Assembly: GCA_023515745.1 (NCBI GenBank)
Contig: JALECJ010000056.1
Location: 1,039,409 to 1,103,408, forward strand
Direction of reading: 5' to 3'
Origin: Amoeboaphelidium protococcarum
Lineage: Eukaryota > Aphelidiomycota > Aphelidea
DNA length: 64,000 nt
Shown: piece by piece, positions 11,308 through 23,050 of the stretch
How positions within the stretch are numbered: position 1 is the stretch's first letter
Layout of the letters: each line of letters begins with the position of its first letter
Made by a program: the position numbers and the translations under genes
The notes under the pieces: model-generated
Databases searched by the model: none
What the model was told of the DNA's origin: nothing
The model's input: the letters and a program-made list of their open reading frames with translations, nothing else

Positions 11308-12183
11308 TCACGTTCCCATCACGCTTTTAGCTTCAAGACCATTCTTGAAAGAGTTCACATAATCATTCATCAGAAACAACTATTGTACTAGGAACTGCGA
11401 CCCGGTAAAACAAAACACCACAATGAAATCAACAGCAGCAATTCTGGTTTACAAGTTGATACCAGCATTCACGTCACTAGTGATATCATCAGTCATGTAA
11501 GAACTACCAGGCCACACAAACAACAGAGTTATCAATCCAGGAACATTGTAGAGTACAGCGACAGCAATTACAGTCTTGACATACTAAATCACCGTAGTTC
11601 TGGCATTTGAGTCATACTCAATGAAGCCCGATGTAAAACGGAAATACAGCGATGTTGCCGCATAAACGCGACTTAACGCGTCATACAGACCCATAAATAT
11701 AAAAAAGTAAAGCCAATAGTACCTTGTAATTAAGTAATACTCTGGATATGAATAAGAGCGTGATTACACAATCAACATGGTCAGATACAAGAGGTTGAAA
11801 CACGTCAGCGGAATCCATAGAATATTGCCCAGCGAGTTTATCCTCTGATAACCGGGAATTTACCACTAGTTGAAGAGGACAAACACGGCAGTCTAGTAAA
11901 ACAAAATGTTCAAAATATACAGAAATTCTGCAGCCACCCAATAATCTTGATATTAAATGTAAGATGCCTATGAACCGTCAAACCAACATTCTTTCACTAG
12001 TCTCAGAATGGCAGTGATCAGCACGATGAAAGTGAAGAGAATTCTCAAGTTGTAAAACCATTGTTTGAATTGTCTCAACGAGCTCAATCTCAGCGACCAC
12101 GCGCAAAGAGTCACGGCCACCAAGAACATACCAACTTCCAAGCCTACAGCCGCCTAATTTTATACTTTGATATTGGAAATCAT
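11308..12183 (-). CDS. Orphan multi-pass membrane protein (about 7 TM)
   Basis: One exon, 291 residues, from MISNIKVQNQ to VMGT. I count about seven hydrophobic segments: VGMFLVAVTLCAW, ILFTFIVLITAIL, AAEFLYILNILFY, ILWIPLTCFNLLYLTMLI, YYWLYFFIFMGLY, VIAVAVLYNVPGLITLLFVW and AAVDFIVVFCFTG. The spacing and length fit a small serpentine receptor or transporter-like protein, but no G-protein-receptor signature is visible and I do not recognise the family. The ATG was chosen because two in-frame TGA codons lie just upstream. A second ATG frame upstream gives a short polar peptide that could be a separate first exon (MDCGNFTTLDF), but I found no splice donor for it. The gene is convergent with IFT54 (50 nt between the stops). 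Confidence 0.6.
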
Positions 12184-12524
12184 TAAAAAACTGTTGAATA
12201 AATTTATTTTTCTGATCAATAGTCATCATTAATAAAGTCAAGAGTTGTGAAATTCCCACAATCCATCCTCAGCAGATAAAAATAGATGGCGCTTCTCGTG
12301 TATTGAAAAGCCTTTTGCAATAACGACATTGGCATCTAACTCTATATTTTAAACAGATAGTATATTGGCGCAATTTCAAATGTGACTACTTAGTAAGAGG
12401 AGAATCGATAAGATTCGACACTTCATGACGCGTTTTTCTGTTAACATTTCTATTTAATTTAACTCAACCATTTGCACAAAAGAATCGAGATATCTCTTTC
12501 AAATTGGAAAGTCAATACTAAATT
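12184..12524. other. Divergent intergenic region
   Basis: 341-nt AT-rich region between the divergent starts of the membrane-protein gene and the TRIP4-like gene. It holds one ACGCGT box; no other feature seen. Confidence 0.4.
12428..12433. promoter_or_regulatory. ACGCGT (MCB-like box) upstream of TRIP4-like gene
   Basis: ACGCGT in TGACGCGTT context, 91 nt before the TRIP4-like ATG. Confidence 0.35.
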
Positions 12525-13286
12525 ATGGAGAAACAGATAGAGGACAAGCTGTCAGATTTATTGCGTATATCTTAGGTAGAAGCTTAGGACGTTGTAAAAT
12601 ACTTGAAATCATTGCCTACAAAGTAGGAGCTGTAGAGCCACGTAGTTGGAATGCTTGGCAATGACTCCGAGGCTGTCGTATCACTAGTAAATACTATTGT
12701 AAACTGGCGATATCCTGATCAAGCGTCACAGCAGCCGTCGTCTGGTGATGTTAAATAGCCCAATGCTGCTGGGAAAGCTAAAGTTTTAAAAATTGATAGC
12801 TCTGCCTCTGTAAAATAATCCAATTAGAAATCGAAAAGTGGGAACAAAAACATCTCTAAAATGACTGGGCGAGATAGCTGCAACTGTTGCGCTTAATTGC
12901 ATGATCTTGTCAGAAATTGTCTGAACTGTGGGAAAATTATATGCCAACTTGAAGGCAAAGGCCCTTGTACCTTTTGTGACGCGTCAGATGGTCAAGTAGC
13001 TGGGAAATCGAAGTAGACACGTAGCAAGTTTTAAAGCAAGAAGGGAACTTACATGCCAATTTAAACTTACCGAACTGTCAGCGCATTTACACCAACATTC
13101 GGTGTTTAACCAGGCGGCAATAGGAAAGAGCTATCTAAATAGGATGAAGAATTGATGAAAACTTAATTCCCCTCTTTTTAGTCGTAAAAATAAGAATCTA
13201 ATTCGTTGGTGTAATCGCGATCATCTTCTGACAATGCAGACTTGATTAGGTAGAGGATGCTTGATGCTGATAAACGCGCATTTTGA
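12525..13286 (+). CDS. TRIP4: TRIP4 (ASC-1)-type zinc-finger protein, short form
   Basis: One exon, 253 residues. Residues about 119-152 carry the C2HC5 zinc finger of activating signal cointegrator 1: CNCCAQLHDLVRNCLNCGKI, ICQLEGKGPCTFC. The N-terminal 60 residues (KLSDLLRISQVEAQDVVKYL, SLVNTIVNW) fit the TRIP4 N-terminal helical domain. The region after the finger is Lys/Gln/Ser rich and the protein ends without an ASCH domain, so it is less than half of human TRIP4 (581). TRIP4 is the scaffold of the ASC-1 complex in ribosome-collision rescue and transcription; loss of ASCH (RNA-binding) would leave the part that binds the ASCC3 helicase. I see no frame downstream that could supply ASCH; the next gene is on the other strand. 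Confidence 0.85.
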
Positions 13287-13326
13287 ATTTTATTAATATT
13301 ATTTGATTATTATACCGTAACATCAT

Positions 13327-13951
13327 TCACAATTCATAGTAGTTTATTAAATACTCAAACCGTTGGTCCATTAATAACTTCCATTATCTTCGAGGGGCAA
13401 CATCTGAGAATTGGTACTGAATGGTGACAACTCGCCTTATGTCGCGATTCCAACCTTTAATCAGAGGCATCAATTAGTCTAGACCTCCCGGCAATAGATA
13501 CAATATTAATATGTCAGGCTTATAATCATTCAAATTCGATTGAAAAGATATCCTTCAAGTCAATAACCCAATCAAAATCTGTATCGAGTGCCGTAAGAAT
13601 TTAGATACATCTTGATTAGAGCTTTTAGTCTAATTCAATTCCAATGACGCGGGGCCTTACAGCTTTATTACTCACATGAGTTGCAAATTCAACGAACGCT
13701 TGTAATATTTAGCCATCGCCGCATCCTAGATCCATAACTGCATCGCTAGGAGATAATAAATTGTCTTCATACAGTGACTGTAAAGCGAATTCAATTACAC
13801 ATAGAGGACACTTGACAAAAGGAGCTACGAACGGAGTGCCATCTAAAGGCTTAGAGTTGACATCACACTATATAACCTCTTTATGCTAATCCGACACCTC
13901 AATGTCGTCAAAATCACAATTCTGAAACGGCATTGACGCGTCCACAGTCAT
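13327..13951 (-). CDS. SAM-dependent methyltransferase (FAM173/ANTKMT-like), with a one-base frame break
   Basis: From MTVDASMPFQ the frame holds a class I methyltransferase start: VMDLGCGDGQILQAF (motif I) and RVIGIELDQKLQSRC (motif II). That frame stops at TGA 13526-13528, but the next frame continues the fold in register, with DYKPDILILYLLPGGLDQL and RRVVTIQYQF, to TGA 13327-13329. A single extra base between about 13528 and 13560 therefore separates the halves. No GT...AG of usable size fits. The layout (DLGxGDG, ExD, then a hydrophobic strand with LLP) is that of FAM173-type protein-lysine methyltransferases that act on mitochondrial carriers and ATP synthase c. Either a sequencing error, a young pseudogene or a frameshift site. 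It is convergent with the TRIP4-like gene (40 nt). Confidence 0.65.
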
Positions 13952-14026
13952 TGTCTTTCAGTTTTAAAATATCTATTTTACTGTTTAACACGATGCACGA
14001 TCTGAAAATTGAAAAGCAAAGTGAAA

Positions 14027-15387
14027 ATGCAGACTCCAGGGAACAAATTTGAAGATACTAAAGTCAGAAATACAGGTAAAGGTTGTGATTCTGTGGTTGC
14101 CTGGTTCACATCCCCGGAAAGTTAGTCTACTGGTGTGAACTTTATATCCAATGAGGCTCAGTGTCAAGATAAGCAGTAAACAGTGTTGAAGCGTGACAAA
14201 ACGCGTCTTGGCCAAGCTTTTAAACATACTGTTCAAACAGGAGTGCAAGTACTGGCTAGAGATCATGGTAAATCAGCATTTGACTTTAATCTGACTTCTA
14301 ATGCTGTTCATTAAAAGCCAATATCTGCTCTCATTAGTTCAATGGCGCCTGAAACGAAAAATGCCAAGCATGAAACGGTCGTTTCTTATGAGTTTGATTT
14401 CAGTCTGAAACCGGTGCGATTAGAAAAGAACGATGGACGTTCACATCTCATGAGTGATATCAAAGAGCAAGATGAAGCATCTGTAGATTCAGAATAGGCA
14501 ATTAATCTGTCTGATGGTTAGTATACTCTAAAATAAAACGTTGATGATAATGATGATCTTATCTCTTCAGACAATTTGGTGGTCTCGTACACGCGTTTAT
14601 CCAGCGATATGGGGAGCAAAAGCATGTCTCTGACAGACACCAGTACTCTATCACCGTAAAGTGAATCTTTAAGAGACAAGGATCGTCTATTACTCAGTGA
14701 GTTGGACTAATCTATTGATCAACTTAGCCAAAGCTCAATCAGTGTTACCCATCAAGATCATCAATGGCCTGCTCCGAGTAAGAATCCAAAAGTCAGACAC
14801 TCAAATGTCGCAATGCTCAAGCTATCAGTTCCTCAAAAGGATAAGAATAAAGAAATCGAGCGCAATCTAAGCCGTGATGTGACTCCTGCTATATCTGATA
14901 TTAAGATTGGGAGTAAGTCATAAAATCCGCAGCAAGATTTTGCCAACGAACAAGTCAGTGATTCCAAGGAGAATGTGCCAAAATCTGGGAACTTTGTCGT
15001 GGTCAGAGCCCAAAGTTTACAAGCCAAGCAAGTCAAATCCGCTCAAGCTGGCAATTTCTCGTACACCTCAGTTATTGGTTCTCCTAAAGACGCCATTTAT
15101 AGCTTCATTGTGTAAATTCGCGCCAAGGATGGGTATAAAGCTTCGCGTACATTCTCCAACGAAGCCATGATTGGAACGGTGATTGAAGGCACAACTGAAG
15201 TAACTTTTGACGGTTTCACTTACAATTTGAACACGTTCGACAGCTTTAAGCTTTGCAAAGGTATTTATCACTAACAATTGTAAACATTACAGTATGCTTA
15301 TGTCACGGTGTAGGTTGCAAGTACTCAATCAAAAATACGTCTGACACAAACTGCAAGATCTATATCGTAAGCTAACAGTAACAATGA
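14027..15387 (+). CDS. Orphan protein, Ser/Asp-rich with conserved-looking C-terminal part
   Basis: Exon 1 14027-15260, intron 15261-15313 (GTATTT, CACTAAC branch point, GGTGTAG acceptor), exon 2 15314-15387; 435 residues. The first 310 residues are polar and Ser/Thr/Asp-rich. The last part (VSYTSVIGSPKDAIYSFIV region, then RAKDGYKASRTFSNEAMIGT and FDGFTYNLNTFDSFKLCKG) looks folded, and a Cys-containing tail CKYSIKNTSDTNCKIYIV precedes four Gln codons and TGA. I do not recognise the family. The acceptor was preferred over an earlier TTACAG in the same frame because GTGTAG fits the other introns. The ATG was chosen because a TGA lies in frame eight codons upstream. Confidence 0.55.
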
Positions 15388-15447
15388 AGTCAATATGATC
15401 AACACTACTGTATTGTTTTGCCACGCTTTAATTCATTCACAATAAAT

Positions 15448-16917
<1,470 letters not shown>

Positions 16918-17095
16918 TATCAAATATTATCTACTTAGAGTGTTTAATGAACTATTTGTTGAACAGATGTTGATGGCAAATTAAATCTAATTGCAAAGAC
17001 AAGAGTTGGCGGTAAAAATAGATTGGCAAGAGTGAACAACTCAACAGATTAACCGTAATCGACAAAGGTTACATGTTAAAACTTCAATAATAAAA

Positions 17096-17573
17096 TCATA
17101 ATCCTTCAGCAGTCAGAATTTCATCAACAGAGAGGAATCCGTCGTGGTTCAAATCGTCATTTTCCATGATCCAGTCTACGTGTTCCATACCCTCTTGAAT
17201 GTTAACATTCTCCGCGCCGTCCTTATTCATAAACATCAACAGCTCATGTCCATCAACCATCTAATTTCCATCAACGTCCGCAAGAGCAATGTAATGCAAA
17301 GTTTCTTCTCGCGGATCCATGTGCTTATCCAGTATAAGCTGCTCATGATGAGGATCCAAATGCTCCAGTTCTTCCCTCATTCGTCTACACACTCGAATTA
17401 AAACTAGTTATAGAACTGATTCTGAGTAATTCCGATTAAACTTACTCTCTCGACTCTGCACTGTGTGCGTCTATATTTACATGTTGCAGATAGTCTGCAT
17501 TAACGCCCTATAATAAAGTTATCATCGCACCGACAAGGCTGATGATAATAGATAGTGACAGTCTTGCTTGCAT
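17096..17573 (-). CDS. Secreted EF-hand protein
   Basis: Exon 1 17446-17573, 61-nt intron 17385-17445 (GTAAGT...GTGTAG), exon 2 17096-17384; 138 residues. The N terminus MQARLSLSIIISLVGAMITL is a signal peptide. Two EF-hand loops are visible, DVDGNQMVDGHE and DLNHDGFLSVDE, both with the acidic 1, 3, 5 and 12 positions filled (or Asn at 3 in the second). The arrangement (signal peptide, helix, EF-hand pair at the C terminus) resembles MCFD2, the Ca-dependent cargo adaptor that works with LMAN1 in ER-Golgi transport, but similarity is limited to the fold. Start chosen because it gives the signal peptide and the phase-2 splice restores the frame. Confidence 0.75.
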
Positions 17574-18436
17574 TGTCTTATACTTTCTTGCCGCGTACTG
17601 TATTTCTTGCACCGTTACCTTTGCGACAAAAGGGGGGAGGAGATAGTTGGAGCTTGCCGAGATAAACTGATGGCGCGCGCGCGTGTTGTTTCAAACTGTC
17701 ACTCATCCGCAGTAATGATGATGATGATGATAGTGATTATGGATTGATATGAGATATAAGACGTGCATGACACACCATTACATTTGAGAATACAATTAAC
17801 TGACAAGTCATTGAAAAGTGAAAGCAAATAAGATAAAAGTAAAATAGACTGCACGTTGGGATGTAGGCTAGTGTACTAGTAATGAAGTGCTCATTGGCAT
17901 TATAATGATGCACGTGATTACTAATACAAATAACCTACAACCCAGCAGCCGATATGATATGGTGTTGACATTCTATGGACACTTCTGACATGATAGTATA
18001 GAATTCTATATACACGGCGTAGTACACACCCTGAGTGACAAAAAGACTTCTAGAAGGAAGAGAAGAGCCAACAGAAATCAATCCAGTTGAACCGCGATTT
18101 CGGATTGGAGCAGATTCTATTTTAAGCACCGCGTCTGATTCGCCTAAATCTTGGCCAAATCTCAAAGTTGATTGCACAGTTTTAGATTGCTGATATCAGC
18201 AGACCATACTGGATAGATAGATACCATGTGCCACGAGAATAATACTAGAATACGAATTAAGGACAAGACAAAACTCTTATATCACCACTTTTAGAATGTT
18301 TAGTGTTGGAGATGCCGACGTTCTATTTTCTTCTCTCGAGACAATTCAAAATTCACACAGTTGCTTGCTGACGTCAGGCTGTGAGAAAGTGTGTTAAAAA
18401 ATGTAAAAGTCATCGGCATCAGCACATGATAAATTT
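17574..18436. other. Intergenic, no supported gene
   Basis: 863 nt between the divergent starts of the EF-hand and PDK1 genes. It contains a GC-alternating patch (GGCGCGCGCGCG near 17672) and a short ATG/GAT repeat near 17715. A minus-strand frame is open across most of it, but it lacks an ATG at its start and shows no conserved or compositional sign of coding, so I leave it out. Confidence 0.4.
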
Positions 18437-19789
18437 ATGATTACTAAGCAATTTAAAGATTTTGACATTGGTCGATCGCTGGGTGAGGGGTCATTCAGTA
18501 GTGTTCACATTGCCACTCATCCAGAGTCTGGCGCAGTGTATGCCATCAAGATTCTTAGTAAGGCGCAAATTGTGAAGGAGAAGAAAATTAAATACGTCAA
18601 TGTGGAGAAGCAGGTTCTGTATCAGTGCCGACACAAGAATATTATTGAGTTGTATTACACTTTCCAGACTAGCGACTGTTTGTACTTTGTGCTTGAACAT
18701 TGTTAGAATGGAGACTTGCTTCATCACATTTAGAGACTGAAGAGGTTCTCCTTGCGCAGTATGCAGTATGTTTTGTCATCTCTTATGGACGCAGTTGAGT
18801 ATCTGCATAGTCAGAATATTTTGCATCGAGATTTGAAGCCTGAGAATGTGTTATTCGATTCAAAATTCGCTGTAAAGTTGTGTGACTTTGGATCCGCCAA
18901 GATTATATCAAGTGAAGACGTACAGCAGTAGAATGGGGATTAATTGCATAAATCTGAATTTAATCATTAAAGTGAGCGGAGGTCATCGTTTGTGGGTACG
19001 GCAGAGTATTGTTCACCAGAGTTACTGGGAGAGAAGTAGTCGGGGAAAGCCTCAGATTTATGGTCACTGGGATGCATTTTATATTAGATGGCTCATGGAA
19101 AGTGTCCTTTCAAAGGAGCTAATGATTATTTAACGTTTCAGCTCATATTACACCACAATTATATGTGCGATTAATCTCTGCTGGACTCTGTAACTATATC
19201 TCTTATTGACTCTATGCTGTAATAAGATCCTTTGCAGAGAATCGGTTGCCAGTCGGCGTAACATCCTTATGGTGATCTTGATTGGAATTAAATTCGATCT
19301 CATTAGTTCTTTAGTGGCTATGACCATTAACTGGCACTTGGATAATTGAGTGATAAATAGCCATTCCAGTTATCTAGTTAATTCACCCAGAAGCTTAATA
19401 ATATATCTGAAGACTAATTGCGATCATTTCTGTTAGATAAAGAGACTATTCTCATGTGTGGTAATCTGAGTAAGCGCAAGTACTCCATATCCATACCGTT
19501 TGTACCTACAATGGCTGCCAAGTAGAGACTGTTTATATTGACTGATAAGAATAGACTCATGTGGATAGATACATCATTGTGTGATGATAATAGTAATTAT
19601 AATAATAATGAATAGCAATTGAAACAGTTGGGCGAATTGATGATCACTCCTCAGTTGGATATACAGTTAAGTGGTGATCGCCGTGAACTGGTCATCCAGA
19701 CTGAAAAGAAGGCTTACCACTTGCAAGCGTTAGATGGTTAATCTATATAGCCGTGGTTTGATGCATTGAGATAACTATAAGAGTTATGA
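18437..19789 (+). CDS. PDPK1: 3-phosphoinositide-dependent kinase PDK1, with PH domain
   Basis: AGC master kinase that phosphorylates the activation loop of Akt, S6K and PKC. One exon, 450 residues. The kinase domain starts at [19 protein letters not shown], with Lys38 in [11 protein letters not shown] at about 130-132 ([12 protein letters not shown]), DFG at about 150 and the PDK1-typical activation segment [15 protein letters not shown]. The C-terminal ~130 residues form the PDK1 PH domain ([12 protein letters not shown]-like start, [26 protein letters not shown]). The activation-loop insert before SSFVGT is Gln/Asn rich. Shorter than human (556) because the N-terminal extension is missing. 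The first ATG of the frame is used; a nearer upstream ATG is out of frame. Confidence 0.93.
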
Positions 19790-19844
19790 AGTGTATTTAG
19801 TGTGATTAAATTGTATTATTGTTATATACACATGGCTATATCTT

Positions 19845-20768
19845 TCAAAGTCCAAGTTTACTATTGAACATTTCCACCAGATCATCTTCATTATTACCCC
19901 AATTATCATCGTCATCATCATTTGGAGATGCATTATATTTCACCACTTTATCCTTATCATCTTTTATCAATATCTAACTTATGAGAGAATCGGTGGCTGC
20001 AATGTAAAATGAATCAGACTATAAACTGTCACCATAATCAGGGCTACTCTAATCAACTATGAGATTCCGCAGATCAATCATTCGAACTTTTAATTTATTA
20101 CTATCTGTAATGCCAATCATCTATTCTATATCAAGAGCCAAATAGAATTAATCTTCATTATTGACTATCCCCTAAAGTTTAGACACGCGAATCTGTTAAT
20201 CTATGAAAGACAGTGATAGCCTGAGTATAACACATTCACTTTCACACAAAGTTTTTATCATTCGCCGCGAAAGCTTATCCAGTACATTACGCGTCAAATT
20301 CAGTTTAGTTTATATAACTTACTTAAGTTAATCTGAGTCTGTCTATATAACTTGCCATTTATCACTCTTATCAGCTTCGTAGCTTTTACTGACATCTAAC
20401 GTAGTAAGAGAGATTGGGAGCCACGTAGCATCGAAGCAATCGCCGAACTGATCAAATAAGTCAGCGACACTCTTATACTATAGCGACACTATATCCAACT
20501 CTGAATTATGTCTCTTCAAGAAATATGATCCAACACCAGTTTGAACCACAGTACCAAAATTTATCAACTCAATTTTATGAAACTCCTCGCTACTTTAGAG
20601 ATCCTCATCATCAGGCGGTTATGATTTGCACATTTGATTAACTATAGTTTCTGCGATAATAATCTAAAAATCTACTATAGACCATTATAAGTCGACATCC
20701 ACTTTAATTGAATCTACTTATAAATCACCACGATTCAAATTGATCCTTATACTGTTGTTCTTTGTCAT
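19845..20768 (-). CDS. Orphan protein, acidic C-terminal tail
   Basis: One exon, 307 residues from MTKNNSIRINLNRGDLQ to NSKLGL. The frame is open from further upstream (to 21008), but that part overlaps the last 46 codons of the USP gene out of frame, so the first ATG after the USP stop was taken. It has alternating hydrophobic pattern (SYFLKRHNSELDIVSLQYKS, WLPISLTTLDVSKSY) and ends in a run of Asp (NDDDDDNWGNNEDDL). No motif I recognise. The gene follows the USP gene on the same strand (103 nt after its stop). Confidence 0.55.
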
Positions 20769-20871
20769 TGCAGATTCAGCGAAAATCAAGTTGATTATAA
20801 AAAGAGAATAAAGCTCACAGTCTCGTATTGAAAATAGCATGTATAAAATGTCTATTGCTACACAATTTAAG

Positions 20872-22659
20872 TCACCGAATAGCCTCATAGAATAACATAT
20901 AGGCAGTACCATGCGGGAGGCATGAGGCGCCAGTATCTGATTTGCTACCGCCACTTCCAGACATTGACCATCCACCGAGAATGCGCTGCGAAAACGTTGA
21001 TCGCTCATGATTACTACTGTTAGAGTCTTGGTGCTACGAATACGCTCCTTCTGCACTCAACGACGAACGAGGCACTCCGCTCATAAAACCATATCCAGCG
21101 CGGCAATCATCAATTTCCTTCTCAAAGTTTAATTGGGAGTTTTACTACTCCTATTACTACCCGGAAGAATTAGCATTGCCATTACTTTGCATGGAAGTAT
21201 CAATAATCCCTGCGCCAAAGAGTTGAGCCAGTTGATCCTCATCGACACTCTCCACCACCGTGTCATCATATACCCACCACCTTCCGGCTGATCGTATAAC
21301 GGAAATATAATGTCCATAATTAGCACCATTTCCCAGATGAATGACAATCGAGAATAGCTAATACAACTGATTAGGATCACTTTCATCTTCCCGAGACTAC
21401 TATTACGATGAAGGTGACTAAGATTAAGCCATGGCATTGGACATTCTCATTTATAAAGGAAACGATACGCGATTTTGCAATTTTATATATCCACCATACT
21501 ATTCCACATACTTGAATCGCTTCAAACAAATCACCAATATCCGTGGTAGTCGCTTTATGAGCATTCGCTTCTCAGCTTCTTACAACGCTCCACACGCATC
21601 ACAAAAGAACTTATTGCGCCCACTCATATACTCTGGTGCAGTGAATGCTTTAAGAGCATGACTGATAGACGTGTGATTAGATGGGATCTCCAGTGACAGG
21701 TCCAGAAATGGCTCAGATCTGTAGGTGGCACATTCACAGTGCAGACATTTGGTCTCATTCACCAGCTCTCCCTCGAATAACTTGTGGATCCAAGTCTTTT
21801 CAGTCGGTTGATTAAGAGAATTATCACCTTACAGCTTTTACAGATCTGCATTCTATTTTTACAAGACTTCCGCAATATTATTTATGAGATAGTTGAAGAA
21901 TTCATGAGCATCGTGATGTATTGGAGCTCGAAATTACTCGTTCACCTACCGCAGGTGATGTATAAAATCTTTCGGAGACACGGCCTTTTATTTACCCACA
22001 ATCGCCGGTTTAAGTTATTACTTTTATTCACCTACGAGGGATACATTGATCAGTGTTAAACTTTAATTACTTGAGGCTACCTGATTATTAGGCGAAATAG
22101 GTGGCGGAACATTAGGAGACACGGTACTATTCTTGGTGTTATGAATTAATACAAATAGATCTTTGAGAGCTGATAATAATGTCACTGACTAAGTAGATTA
22201 TTAGCTAATTATGTTCGCCAATGGTTTGACAATGTTGTTATAGAGCGACTATGGAGACAGCAGACTAGCAGTTTTGGGAGAAGTTTACTACTGAGGAGAG
22301 AGTAGGGACTTGCTGGTATCTATTTTCAACGATCGGGTCATCTAACTGCTCTCGCCAACACTACTCTCACGCTATAACTCTGACTAATCCTTCGCTTATT
22401 ATAGCCTCAATAGTACGTCACTATTATACACTCCAGTCGTGAATATTCTATCTCTAAATGGTTTGCAAAAGTAGAGCGATTAAAGCACCGCATTGCAATA
22501 ACACGTATTTCCAAACTACATAATTAGTATCCCATAGTTTTAAAACTCGGTATTTTTATGATTCAATATTACATTAAGGAGACCGAGATGTCTATCGCTG
22601 AGCAAAGATGCAGGCTACGGTGTATTAGTACTCCCCTCAGAGTTGAATATTTTGAACAT
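20872..22659 (-). CDS. USP12/46-type ubiquitin-specific protease (UBP9-like)
   Basis: Cysteine deubiquitinase. Exon 1 22573-22659 (MFKIFNSEGSTNTPQP... LGLLN), 57-nt intron 22516-22572 (GTAATA, ATACTAAT branch-like, ATGTAG), exon 2 20872-22515; 576 residues. The Cys box FGNTCYCNAVLQSLYFC places the nucleophile at Cys34, with the invariant Gln of VLQ coded by TAA (22480-22482). Further blocks match USP12/46: SPKDFIHHLRQVNEQF, HHDAHEFFNYLINNIAE, TWIHKLFEGELVNETKC, a C-x2-C pair in the finger (CLHCE and CDACG), RILVICLKRFKYV, the His box NGANYGHYISVI (His about 431), WWVYDD and the C-terminal GTAYMLFYEAI. Inserts of Ser/Gln-rich sequence follow the Cys box and the KRFKYV strand. In fungi Ubp9/13 partners WD-repeat activators. 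Confidence 0.93.
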
Positions 22660-23050
22660 CTTTAATGGTATATGATTCAGTCGTTGTTTCGTGCTCAAAA
22701 CTGTAAGAAGAGAAATACGGGCGACGCAGACGCGTGCGAGAGAACAGATTTTAACGGGCACTGCTTGTTATTCCGCAGCAAGAGAGCCTCAACTAGCTGA
22801 TAAAATACTATGATTCCAAAGCGGGTATATTAATTAACCAAGACCCATTGTAAATTTTCTCAAAATTTTATCCTCGTCATTTATCACTCCGTATATTCAT
22901 TCATCTTCAAAAAGGTTTCACTATAAGACACGACTACGCGATTTTAAAAGTTTAAATAGATAGTCAAAGTTCACAATGTTCATAGCCATCGGTAAATCTA
23001 TGAATTGCGAATTTTATCAAATGAGTAAAATAAAAATTTCATTAGTAAAT
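22660..23050. other. Intergenic, AT-rich
   Basis: 391 nt between the USP start and the FAD monooxygenase stop. Holds one ACGCGT box 70 nt upstream of the USP ATG. No supported frame. Confidence 0.4.
22730..22735. promoter_or_regulatory. ACGCGT (MCB-like box) upstream of USP gene
   Basis: ACGCGT 70 nt upstream (on the minus strand) of the USP12/46-like ATG. Confidence 0.35.

Noticed and set aside
15261-15292. 32-nt intron ending TTACAG in the 14027 orphan
   Set aside because: The same frame can be spliced to GTGTAG at 15313, which matches the common acceptor and intron length.
17573-18195. Minus-strand frame open for about 200 codons upstream of the EF-hand gene
   Set aside because: No ATG near its start, no conserved segments, and with TGA as the only stop chance openness of this size is expected.
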